A program made the position numbers and the translations under genes. From positions 15,001-34,582 of the forward strand of contig JABUQX010041913.1 of the NCBI GenBank assembly GCA_015478945.1: 19,582 nucleotides of DNA, written 5' to 3'. The DNA is from Trachelipus rathkii. Its lineage: Eukaryota; Arthropoda; Malacostraca; Isopoda; Trachelipodidae. Below the pieces are notes generated by a model that searched no databases, had not been told where the DNA came from, and was given only the letters and a program-made list of their open reading frames with translations. Below are positions 1 to 8,666 of this stretch, in pieces (the first letter of the stretch is position 1; every line of letters starts with the position of its first letter).

Positions 1-49
1 GGTAATTTTAGATAAAAATTAAAATAAAAATAAAAACACACACACGCAG

Positions 50-326
50 ATACAGATATATATATATATATATATATATTATACTATATATATATATATA
101 TAATTATATATATAATATATATATAAATTATATTAAATATATATAATAATATATGCTATATATAATATAAATAAATAATATAATATATATATATATATTT
201 ATATATATATAAATATTATGCTATTATATATAATATATATAGTATATTATATATATTATATTATATAATATATATATATATATAATATCTTATGTAATTT
301 AATATACATATATATTTATTATATAG

Positions 327-358
<32 letters not shown>

Positions 359-805
359 CTATAATATATTATATATATATATATATATTTATATAAATAA
401 TATAAATAATTTATAATATATTAAATATAATAATATTATATATATATAATATTATATATATTTATGGTATGTTATTATACATATTATATATATATATTAT
501 ATATATATATTATACCACACATATTACATAATTTACTGAGAAATAAAATCTATTATACTAAAATTTAAATTTCAATAATATTTAAATCAGATATATATAT
601 ATTTTATTATATATTACTAGTATTTATATATATAATATATATATTTATATTAATATATTATAGTATATAAATATTATATAGTATATTATATACAATATAT
701 ATTATATTATATATATATATATATATAAAATATACTTATATATATATATTATATATATATATATATATATTATAATATATATATATATATATATATAAAT
801 ATATT
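50..805. repeat. Impure (TA)n low-complexity tract
   Basis: Almost pure A/T sequence made of TA dinucleotide runs broken by TAA, TTA and ATAAT interruptions. A short CA/GA-type run (about 35-57) precedes it, and a less repetitive AT-rich patch lies at about 520-590. No reading frame or regulatory element can be supported. Tracts like this can form cruciforms and are prone to replication slippage and assembly error, so the exact length should not be trusted. Confidence 0.9.
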
Positions 806-834
806 CATACCAACGCATTAAACAGAACAGTGTA

Positions 835-1128
835 TTATAACATCCAAAAATCACATACTTTATCTCTCAATTGCTTTTAGTAAAAAAAGGTATGCCCATC
901 TGGTTCGAAACCCACGTCCACGGTTGGCTTAGACCTTACTATGCGGGAGCCAAAGAGGAGACTTTGCTTTAACCTAAAGAAATCTTCGCACTCTCCTAAT
1001 GTCATTGTTTTAAAAAATAACAATTTACAACTCAATTTCCCCCCTTTCCAAGAACCTTCTGCGGTAGAGGTATTAATGAATCACCAAATTCCAGGATATA
1101 AAGTTTCGTTGTCTTACAAATTGGGACA
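835..1128. other. Unique island, possible decayed coding remnant
   Basis: This ~290-bp stretch is visibly richer in G and C than the TA tracts on both sides. An open frame runs on the plus strand from 941 into the following TA tract, so its C-terminus is not natural. A second frame is open on the minus strand between roughly 1070 and 880. I recognise neither protein. No start context, splice-site pair or family motif decides the strand. It may be an old gene or transposon fragment stranded among AT repeats. Confidence 0.3.
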
Positions 1129-1290
1129 TATATATATATAATATATTATATATAATTATTATATAATATATATCCTAAAAATAAAAATTAAATTAATTAT
1201 AAAAATTAATATAATATATTTTAAACTAAAATTTTATTCTATTATTATATATATAAGTTTAATTAAATTTTATATATTATATAATTTTCA
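1129..1290. repeat. Impure AT-rich tract
   Basis: TA-dominated low-complexity sequence with poly-A and poly-T interruptions, separating the island at 835-1128 from the ~185-bp tandem repeat. No gene is visible. Confidence 0.7.
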
Positions 1291-1314
1291 ATTTGTAGAC
1301 AGGAAGCTTTTATA

Positions 1315-2065
1315 TCCTATACTACAAATAAAACGGCAGACATCAGATGGTACTGTTCTTAGGAAAGGGGAAATTTGATATAAACGGTCAAGGAATTAAA
1401 GCAGTCTTGTCCCGAGGGACCGAGTTACACCAGTTAAATTTCTAAATTTAAAACATCCCAAGTTGAAATTGAATTATTTTACCTAAATTCAGGACCTAAT
1501 TTTTATACTTAAGGTAAAACGTCAGAAATCAGATGGTACTGTTCCTGAAGATGTTTAAGAGTTGTCTAAAAAGCTAAGGAGTCAAGACATTCTTGTTCCT
1601 AGGGGTATAGTTACAATGGTTCAAGTTTACATCAATACTTAAATTTGAATAATTTTCCATATTTCGTAACCTAGTTTATGATACTAAAAATAAAATGGCA
1701 CACATCAGATTGTCCTGTACCTGAGAAAAAGGGAAGGTTGTTATAAATGGTCAAAGAGTTAAAGAAGTCTTTTCCCCCAGGTACCTAGTTACATTAAATG
1801 AAAATTTATTATTTACAAAACAGCCAAAATTTAATATGAATAATTTTACCTAATTTCAGGACCTAATTTTGATACTTAAGATTAAACGGCAGATATCTGA
1901 GATATTATTAATGAAGCAGTTGAATGGTTTTAATGTCCCTAAGGAATCAAAGCCTTCTTCCTCAGATACCTGTTACACCGTTCAACTTTACCATCACGAC
2001 ATTTATGTCCAAAGTTAAATTTGAGATTATCGCATATTTGTCGTATGATTCTAAAAAAAATAATT
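1315..2065. repeat. Degenerate ~185-bp tandem repeat, about 4 copies
   Basis: The motif AAACGGCAGACATCAGATGG and its variants start at 1331, 1517, 1693 and 1884, giving spacings of 186, 176 and 191 bp. Each copy then holds a TGTTCCTGAG-like block, a GGTCAAAGAGTTAAAG-like block, a GTTACA-like block and an AATAATTTTACCTAATTTC-like block before the next start. Copies differ by many substitutions and indels, so the array is old. It shows no obvious similarity to the ~360-bp satellite further right, although the unit size is close to that satellite's half-monomer. The short open frame at 1924-2112 falls inside this repeat and the adjacent hairpin and is not a gene. Confidence 0.8.
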
Positions 2066-2075
2066 TCAATATTTG

Positions 2076-2106
2076 CACTTTTCCAAAACATTTTTTTGGA
2101 AAAGTG
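2076..2106. repeat. Perfect 13-bp inverted repeat (hairpin)
   Basis: CACTTTTCCAAAA at 2076-2088 is matched exactly by its reverse complement at 2094-2106, with a 5-base loop. It lies just past the last copy of the ~185-bp repeat. It could be the footprint of a small inverted-repeat element, a processed hairpin or chance in AT-rich DNA. Nothing nearby shows a terminator or gene end that would give it a role. Confidence 0.6.
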
Positions 2107-2698
2107 AAATAATGATATATATTTTTCTACTTGTCGATAACATTCATTTTTCGAAATACATAATACACGGATGCAGAAAAAATTTTGAGTTTTTTATTTA
2201 CAAAACCAAAAAAAGTGAAGCAGCACTTCTATTACTATGGCTTTGGTTCTTGACTCATAAAGTTTTTGGAAATAGACCCATCTTTGTGTGTTTCGAGTTT
2301 TAAGTCATTGAATTTATACAAAAAAGAGAAATTTAAAAAAACAAAGTTTTTAAAAATATGAAACGCAAGCATAATCAGAGAGACTCAGAAAAACGAAAGA
2401 AAACTACGTTATAAGGGTCAGAAAAAGCTTAGATTAAATAATAAGGAAAAGTTAAAAATTTGCAAAAATTTAAACTTGAAGACCATTTCCAGTTTTAGGA
2501 CTGGAGTCCACCATAGGCAGATGAAGTATCTCTTTAAGAAATAAATATGATGAAATGATAACAATGCATTTTTATTACTTTTATCTAGAAAAAAAAAAAG
2601 AAGAAAACCAGCAAAAAAGCAATAGATTTTACGGTTAAAAAAATTTGTTTGATTACAATTAATTTTCAATGTTCTTTTAGGTAACGATTCAATTTATA
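2107..2698. other. Unassigned AT-rich sequence, no supported gene
   Basis: A non-repetitive, A-rich stretch. A frame of about 60 lysine-rich codons is open on the plus strand at 2362-2544. A short ATG-initiated frame overlaps it at 2358-2414. The minus-strand frame at 2418-2669 is rich in Phe and Lys, as expected from poly-A/T runs. None shows a recognisable domain, and I would not annotate any as a gene. A decayed transposon fragment is possible. Confidence 0.4.
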
Positions 2699-2832
2699 TC
2701 ATATATATATATATATATTATAATAATATATAATTATATATACTATATTAATATAATTATATATAATTATAATTAGTATATATATATATATATAATATAT
2801 ATATATATTATTAATATATATATATATTATAT

Positions 2833-2863
<31 letters not shown>

Positions 2864-2898
2864 ATTTTATTATATATATATAATATATATATATATAA

Positions 2899-2943
<45 letters not shown>

Positions 2944-2998
2944 ATTCTATTATATATTATATATATATTTATATATTATATATATATATATATATAAT
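2699..2998. repeat. Impure (TA)n low-complexity tract
   Basis: About 300 bp of TA dinucleotide runs with TAATTA and TTATAT interruptions, the same type as at the left end of the window. No coding content. Confidence 0.9.
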
Positions 2999-3350
2999 TA
3001 CTTGTAACTATTCATACAATTATACATAACAAATATGTATGAATTATTAGCTTCACACAAGTGATTCCATATGACTAGTTTATCTTTGTGACTGAATATT
3101 AAAAAATTCAATTTTGAAAAAACTGAAAACCTTAAATTTTATAAAGACGCTTTATCAATCATCCTGGGGTAGTGTCAACGATGTGATGATCTCAGTCTTA
3201 TACTAATGTGGTGCGGAGACTCCTAGTATCTTAGTGTGTACCATAAAGAATTAAAAAGCAGCAGATCTGAGGAACTGTAGTGGTGATGAAATAATTTTCT
3301 GAAGGAATAATGGACATTCACATTGTTTGCAACGCTTAGAGGGCAGGTCG
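2999..3350. other. Unique intergenic sequence
   Basis: About 350 bp of non-repetitive sequence of more balanced composition than the TA tracts on either side. Both strands are interrupted by stops, and I find no domain, RNA gene or repeat. It may be part of the 3' flank of the minus-strand transposon-like element or simply host DNA. Confidence 0.4.
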
Positions 3351-3505
3351 TTTAAATATATATCTGTACATATCTATTTAATATATACTATAAAATATAA
3401 TTATAATAATAAATATCTAATCTAATAAATATATATATATATATTATATATATATATTATAATATATATTACTATAATATATATATATATTATATTATAT
3501 ATTGA
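3351..3505. repeat. AT-rich/(TA)n tract
   Basis: Short TA-rich low-complexity block, with its densest TA runs at about 3425-3500, lying about 170 bp beyond the 3' end of the minus-strand peptidase gene. Confidence 0.75.
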
Positions 3506-3672
3506 TGATTTGTTTGGTCGTCGAGATTTAGCTTAGCAAGGGAAGTTATCAGCATTTGAAATAAATTCCTCGCATGTCTGCAAAAGTTTTTCAATAAAAT
3601 TTTTGACATATTAATTAGGCAATCCGTGTGAAACCATTTACGTAAAAGATACATTCTTCATTACAAAATAGT
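3506..3672. other. 3' flank of the minus-strand peptidase gene
   Basis: Unique sequence between the stop codon of the peptidase ORF and the TA tract. I see no inverted repeat that would mark a transposon end. If the element still has a terminal inverted repeat on this side, it would need comparison with other copies to locate. Confidence 0.4.
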
Positions 3673-3677
3673 TTATT
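3672..3677 (-). promoter_or_regulatory. AATAAA, possible polyadenylation signal
   Basis: Read on the minus strand, AATAAA overlaps the TAA stop codon of the peptidase ORF. This is a compact arrangement seen in some transposon genes. In such AT-rich DNA the hexamer is expected often by chance, so this is only suggestive. Confidence 0.3.
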
Positions 3678-5292
3678 CAGCTACATGCAAAATTTCGTCT
3701 ATTTTACAAAATGACCCACATTTCTTTTTCCACTGTCTATTTGAAATTGTTGTGTAAATTTTTGGTCTATAGAATTCTTCCTTCATAATCAAGTTATATT
3801 TTTTATATTTTTCTTGATATATAATGCATTTATTTTTTATTAATGTTAGTTGATCATCTGTTAATTTTTTATTTTTCTGTACCGGAAATTCATATGCCTC
3901 AAGGTCTGTTTTTAAAGTTTTTCGGATTTTTTGGTAGTCTATATTTTCTTCATGCAGTTTTTTTTCTTGTAAAATACTTTTTGCGTTTTCTACTACACAA
4001 ATGCCACATTCATAATTTTTTTGAATTGGAGTATCTTTTACTATTGCTAACATATATTTTTCTAATTCTATTGGTGAGTTATTGGTTACATATGTTACAA
4101 TCAACCAATTTTTAATAAGCTTTACCACATCGGTTGTTATTCCACTTGATGGTAGTGAATTAAAAATTCTAATAATTCGGTTATTGAAATTGCAGTCACA
4201 AAGAACCCAATGGGATCCTTTTCTCTCATAATCAGTGTTAACCGCGAAGATTATATTGTCACTCTCTAAGATTTTTCTCCCATATAAATATATGATGGGT
4301 AGCGTAAGATTATTTTTGTACAAAGCTTGAAGATAGTATGAATGAAAGAAGGTAGTTTTTGTATTTTCATATATTTGTGTATACATTTCAATGGCTGATG
4401 AAACAACCTCAATGTCTAAATAGTCTCTTCCATCTAGTTTTTCTATGCCATAGATATTTCTTTTAAGTTTTTTGTTAGGTTGTCCTGAGGAATCTAAGAC
4501 TTCTTGTAGTATATTGTTTTCATTAAATCTTCTTTTTCTTGATTCTTGAACATTTCCATCATTTTTATTTTGTATCCTCACTTCATTGACATTATTTTCA
4601 ACTTCTTTAACATTCGTTTTAATTTCTTCATTATCCCCTACATGTAAATTAAACGTTTCTTCAAAACTCACTTTTGTCTGCAAATTATAATTTTTCCTTT
4701 CTTTAGTTTCCTTTGAATTTTTTTCTGATAAATGTTCTTCATATTCTTCCTCCTTTATTTCTAGCATGCAACCACTGTATTTAGTTTTATAGGCATGACA
4801 TTTTTCTTGCAACGTGCATAAAACTGCATCTTCTATTGGAATTTCACCTTTCGGTATAAAATAATAGTTTTGAAGCTCTTTTTTAATAGATGATCGACGT
4901 TCTTTATAATCTATAATTTTGTTTAATTTTTTTTTTAATAAAATAGAGTTCGCATTTTCTATTACGCAGATTCCACATTCATAGCCTTCTTGGACAGGAG
5001 TATTTTTAATTATTGATACTTTATATTCTTTTAGGTTAATGTTAACATTGGAACTCACATGAGCTGCAATAACTAGATTGTACATTGTGTGGTATATTTC
5101 TTTGGGTATTTTACATCGTGGTGCCGAATTGAATATTTTTATTTTCTTCTCTCTGAAATGAATATCCACGAGAATCCAGTGAAAACCTTTGTTTTCATAA
5201 TCGGTATTAACCAATGCAAGCATGTTTTCTTTATTTAAGACGTTTCTACCATGTAAATGTCTTAAGGGTAATTCGAATTGATCTAAGAACAA
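3673..5292 (-). CDS. Protein with two tandem Ulp1-like (C48) cysteine-peptidase domains
   Basis: The frame encodes two clearly homologous copies of a C48/Ulp1-type (SUMO-protease fold) domain, at about residues 1-185 and 286-520. Copy 1 shows an HW pair at His38, then FNS with Asn55, Gln101 and Cys106 in a YECGIC motif. Copy 2 shows the same at His361, Asn378, Gln424 and Cys429. Spacing is identical in both: 17, 46 and 5 residues. The usual catalytic Asp is Asn in both copies. Known family members cleave SUMO-like proteins, and many transposons encode relatives. A charged linker with basic clusters (RKRR at 252, KKLKR at 274) could be a nuclear signal. The first codon of this frame is TTG; the first ATG is Met24, which would lose the domain edge. 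An in-frame TAA lies two codons upstream, and domain-like sequence continues beyond it, so the ORF is probably 5'-incomplete. Confidence 0.85.
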   Translation of the reverse strand: MFLDQFELPLRHLHGRNVLNKENMLALVNTDYENKGFHWILVDIHFREKKIKIFNSAPRCKIPKEIYHTMYNLVIAAHVSSNVNINLKEYKVSIIKNTPVQEGYECGICVIENANSILLKKKLNKIIDYKERRSSIKKELQNYYFIPKGEIPIEDAVLCTLQEKCHAYKTKYSGCMLEIKEEEYEEHLSEKNSKETKERKNYNLQTKVSFEETFNLHVGDNEEIKTNVKEVENNVNEVRIQNKNDGNVQESRKRRFNENNILQEVLDSSGQPNKKLKRNIYGIEKLDGRDYLDIEVVSSAIEMYTQIYENTKTTFFHSYYLQALYKNNLTLPIIYLYGRKILESDNIIFAVNTDYERKGSHWVLCDCNFNNRIIRIFNSLPSSGITTDVVKLIKNWLIVTYVTNNSPIELEKYMLAIVKDTPIQKNYECGICVVENAKSILQEKKLHEENIDYQKIRKTLKTDLEAYEFPVQKNKKLTDDQLTLIKNKCIIYQEKYKKYNLIMKEEFYRPKIYTTISNRQWKKKCGSFCKIDEILHVAE

Positions 5293-5295
5293 GTA

Positions 5296-5439
5296 TTAAC
5301 TATACCGTGATGAAAAGAAGCTGTACTTTGTGCCACTATATCTCTGTCGAATTAAGGCATTTCAAAATCCGCTTTAGAACTAAAAGTCCACAAGTCCGTC
5401 ACCATCTAACATCCAATGGCAAGACAGTACGTTTTTCAT
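5296..5439 (-). pseudogene. Stop-interrupted N-terminal edge of the first C48 domain
   Basis: This segment is in the same frame as the peptidase ORF. It starts at an ATG (5437-5439) five bases beyond the upstream gene's stop codon. It is interrupted by TAG (5380-5382), TAA (5374-5376), TGA (5362-5364) and TAA (5296-5298). Read through the stops, it lines up with residues ~286-331 of the second domain. It has an LDG start in both, a TK.(2).FF motif, then exactly 14 positions to a shared LP, with the last stop facing a Gln. The lengths differ by only one residue. It also has an HWMLDG stretch like the W..D opening of C48 domains. All three stop types occur, so recoding is unlikely. An intron ending at the AG near 5283 is an alternative, but no good donor is evident. 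Confidence 0.6.
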
Positions 5440-5443
5440 TTCG

Positions 5444-6691
5444 TTATTGGTGTTGAGTGTGAGATTTCTGGATTAAATTTTCTTGTTCCGATAATATTTC
5501 TTTAGTAATGCTTATTTCCATTGGTTGTTCTTTATTTTCCTCTATTTTGTTTATAATAACTTCAGGATTGTGTTCTACGCCTTCCTCGATTTCCTTCAAA
5601 CCCTTTTGAAATTCTATTTTGTCAATGTCCTCTCTTTTGCTAGTTTCATTTTGGAATTTTGTGGTGTTATCTTTTTCTTCAATGTTTGGTAATTTTACCA
5701 GGTCACTCCTTCCTTTCTGCTTTTCACTCATTCTTTTATTAAACTCCCTTTTAAGAATATTTTTTGTCTTTTGTTTTTCTGTTTTTTTGATTACTTTCTT
5801 CCAGTTTTCCGTTTCAGTTTCTAATGAATTATTAAATATTTCTTCTATTTCAAAGTTCCGAAAGTCAATTCCCCACGTTTCTTGACTATGACTCAACTGA
5901 TTTTCACTTATGTTTATATTCTCTTTTAAAATTTCTTCGTTTTCATCCCTTATAAACTTTTTAAATTTCTTTTCTCTTTTTTTTATTCTACTGGGTTCTG
6001 TTTTCCTCCTAGATTTAATTTGACCCTGAAACTTTGTCTTTGTTTCAAATTCTTTAGTTTTCGGAATTATGTATGATTTGAGATATGTATATATGAACTC
6101 GGCTGCGCTTGATTTTTTCTTTTTTATAAGTCTTTGTTTGATATCCGCAAACCCAGATTCTACCGTAGCGTTACACAAAATATCTTTTTCACGCTCACTC
6201 ATTTTGACAGGTGTGTTCTTGGCCAATGTGCTTGTCCATAAAGGCCAAATCGGAACACAATACTCTAAAAAGTAGGAGACAAAGTCACAGCAGAAATATG
6301 GATTTTTTACCCCTTTCTCTTTTTTGGCAATTAATGCATCATTTCTTATTTCTGTAACTATTTTTTTATATAATTTATAATAGGAGGAATTTTCTTTTAT
6401 GGTATGTTGATAATTAGGATTTTCTAAAAGTTCATCTACTTCATGAACAATGAATTTTTCTTCGAAAATATTTGCAGACTCTTCCCCAAATTTACTTTTG
6501 TTCATTAAAAATTGTACTGCTTCTTCTGTTTCATTTGTAACATACAAATAAGTTACTGCTACTATTAAATAAATAAAAGAGGTTGTTTGATCTTTCATAG
6601 TATTGGCTGTCATTATATTAAAGACCGCATTCTTTACAAGTTCTTTTAAATTTCTCTTTTCTTTTGGAATTTTTCGTAATATTTGATTCAT
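5444..6691 (-). CDS. C-terminal part of a transposase-like protein, 5'-truncated
   Basis: A 415-codon frame from ATG to TAA. Residues ~1-65 are hydrophobic and helical. Residues ~132-215 hold a Cys-containing patch, an IWPLWTSTLAKN segment and CNATVESGFADIKQRL followed by a Lys run and a FIYTYLKSY helix. That order (PLW, then NA.VE..F..(K), then a FI helix) matches, from memory, the C-terminal region of uncharacterised transposase-like proteins in invertebrate genomes that often carry a C48 peptidase domain. The exact superfamily is not certain. Residues ~220-415 are Lys/Glu-rich and probably disordered. No DDE catalytic core is present. Upstream the frame stays open only 14 more codons, to a TGA (6734-6736) inside the satellite, so the catalytic part was probably lost at that junction. 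The peptidase frame downstream is shifted by one base relative to this one, so the two may once have been a single protein. Confidence 0.5.
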   Translation of the reverse strand: MNQILRKIPKEKRNLKELVKNAVFNIMTANTMKDQTTSFIYLIVAVTYLYVTNETEEAVQFLMNKSKFGEESANIFEEKFIVHEVDELLENPNYQHTIKENSSYYKLYKKIVTEIRNDALIAKKEKGVKNPYFCCDFVSYFLEYCVPIWPLWTSTLAKNTPVKMSEREKDILCNATVESGFADIKQRLIKKKKSSAAEFIYTYLKSYIIPKTKEFETKTKFQGQIKSRRKTEPSRIKKREKKFKKFIRDENEEILKENINISENQLSHSQETWGIDFRNFEIEEIFNNSLETETENWKKVIKKTEKQKTKNILKREFNKRMSEKQKGRSDLVKLPNIEEKDNTTKFQNETSKREDIDKIEFQKGLKEIEEGVEHNPEVIINKIEENKEQPMEISITKEILSEQENLIQKSHTQHQ

Positions 6692-6712
6692 AAAATGTGC
6701 TGAACATATGAT

Positions 6713-8420
6713 TTCATATATGAAAGAATGATTTCAATTACGCTTTCTCGTTCATGCTAGTTGTTCATTCTAAAGGGTTCTCAAATGAAAATGATGTCTG
6801 GGACTTGGAACATATAATAATTAGAATCACTAGGGTCCTATGACTTGTGTGTAAAGCATCGAAAAATTTGGCTCAGGCCAGTTTTTTTTATTACAGGTGT
6901 TCAAAGAAAACAGAATTTAAACATTTTTATTTTTGTAATATATGTACTATATGAGTTTCATATAAATATTGACTCTACAAGTTCGAACCTTCAAATAAAT
7001 ATATAGTTAGTATGTGGATTGTTGTGTTCACTTTCGAATTTAGTCAAGTTCAACTCTCGAAATATAATATGATTCCCATTTTAATTTATTTTTACTTTCT
7101 CGTTCATGCTAGTTGTTCATTCTAAAAAGGGTTCGTCAAATTAAAATGATGATGTTCTGGGACTTGGACATATAATATTTAGATCACATGGTCTATCGAC
7201 TTGTGGTAGATCCGATTTAGCTGAGGTCCATTTATTTTGTGTTACAGGTCTCAAAACGAATTGTAAACTTATTTATTTGTTTTAAATGCTAATATTGAGA
7301 AAGTTCTCAATCTAACTGTTGATACTGCTGGGAGTTGAACCTATAGCAATATAGTTAGAGAGTATCAGCAGTATTTTGTTTCATTTTCGAATTTCAGATC
7401 ACAAGTTCATTTTTAAATTATATAAGTGTTTTGTGTACCGTAGATTTTATTTTTCTTTTCTTGCTCATGTAATTTATTTATTCTAAGGGTTCTCAAATGA
7501 AAATATTGATGTCTGATATTTTAGATATAATATTAAATTACTATGAAAAGAACACTTTTAATTAGATTTTAGCTCAGTCTTCGTTTTGATATGTTACAGG
7601 TGTTAAGAAAACAGAAATTAAACATTTATTATAATTATATGTTATAATTAAGAATTCTGAAATTGATGTTTAAAGACTGGCAGCTAAACTACATTGATTA
7701 AATTAGATAGTTTCGTTGTATTTGTGTGCCACTTTCGAATTTCAGATCAAATTCAGCGCTCTCGAATATATATGTTAGAAGTTTGTTTTTTCTATTTCTT
7801 CTCGCTTCATGCTAATTATCTCATTCTAGGTTCTCAATATGAAATGATGATTTCTGGGACTACTGGACCATATAATATTGTGAAATCACTATGGTCCTAT
7901 GACTTGTTTGTAGCATCGATATTAGCTCTTTGGCTATCTTTATGTTATGGGTCTTCAAAAACAAAAATTTAAGACTTTTTATTGTTTGTTGTTAATGCTA
8001 ATATCTTAGAATTTCAACCTAATGTTTGAACTCTGGAGTTGAACCTTATACATAATATATTAGATAGTATCGTGTTATTTGTGTGTCACTTTCGAATTCA
8101 GATCAAGTTCAGGTTTCTCGAAATATATATATAATATTCAGAAGAATGATTTCAATTTCGCTTTCTCGTTATGCTAGTTTGTTCATTCTAATGGGGGCTT
8201 CTCAATGAAAATGATGAGTCTGGGACTTGGACCATATAATAATTAGAATAATATGGTCTTGAGACTTGTGTGTAAAGCATCGAAATTTAGCTCAAGGTCA
8301 ACTTTTTTTTTATTACAGGTTTCAAACAGAATTAAAACTTTTTTTTTTGTAATTATATGTAATATAGACAGTTCTCAAAATATAAAATTATGAACACTGA
8401 CGTTGAATCTTAAAATAAAG
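6713..8420. repeat. ~360-bp satellite array, block 1
   Basis: Five head-to-tail monomers, with the conserved TGATGTCTGGGACTTGG-type block near 6790, 7144, 7501, 7841 and 8208. The left edge joins the transposase-like ORF directly; satellite homology begins at about 6713 with the GAATGATTTCAATT block. The right edge falls at a TTGAA.CTTAAAATAA stretch in the second half of a monomer and passes into the 51-bp minisatellite. Monomers differ by substitutions and many one- or two-base indels. The 7694-7972 open frame is satellite sequence, not a gene. Confidence 0.9.
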
Positions 8421-8641
8421 TATATAGTTTAGTATAGCTTAATATAGTATAGTCACTGCATAGTATAGCTTAAAATAGTATAATATAGTTTGATATAGTA
8501 TAGTCACAGTACAGTAAAGCTTAATATAGTATAGTATAGTTAAATATAGTATAGTCACGGTATAGTATAGCTTAATATAGTAGAGTATAGTTTAATGTAG
8601 TATAATCACGGTATAGTATAGAATAGTTTAATATAGTATAG
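8420..8641. repeat. 51-bp minisatellite, about 4 units
   Basis: TCAC landmarks occur at 8453, 8504, 8555 and 8606, exactly 51 bp apart. Each full unit reads TCAC.GTATAGTATAGCTT followed by three TATAG-rich segments. The units are themselves built from a TATAG-like pentamer. Spacing is exact, unlike the indel-rich satellite beside it. The array starts where a satellite monomer reads TATAGTTTAGTATAG, so it may have grown out of that satellite segment. It stops about 25 bp before the PRMT5 exon's splice acceptor. Confidence 0.9.
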
Positions 8642-8666
8642 GTGATATTACTTTTTGATTTTTCAG

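Noticed and set aside
902..912. GGTTCGAAACC resembling a tRNA/SINE B box
   Set aside because: No A box or tRNA-like stem pattern lies at the right distance upstream, and no poly-A or tail follows, so a tRNA or SINE call is not justified.
941..1141. Plus-strand open frame of 66 codons taken as a gene
   Set aside because: It runs out into a TA tract, has no recognisable domain, and the minus strand of the same island is open over a similar length, so coding strand and identity cannot be supported. I also compared it with the PRMT5 segment that should precede the exon at 8667 and the match was not convincing.
2358..2544. Lysine-rich small ORF as a DNA-binding protein
   Set aside because: The composition follows from A-rich DNA, there is no long ATG-initiated frame, and no family motif is visible.
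3672..3677. Firm poly(A) signal and transcript end call
   Set aside because: AATAAA is expected by chance in DNA this AT-rich; it is listed only at low confidence.
5296..5439. Variant genetic code or programmed readthrough across the stops
   Set aside because: All three stop codons occur in this short stretch, while both long ORFs end normally, so reassignment of a codon does not explain it.
3843..6275. Plus-strand open frames at 3843-4115, 5214-5456, 5619-5885 and 6069-6275
   Set aside because: They are antisense shadows of the minus-strand peptidase and transposase-like frames, with Phe/Leu/Ser-rich composition expected from the complement of Lys/Glu codons.
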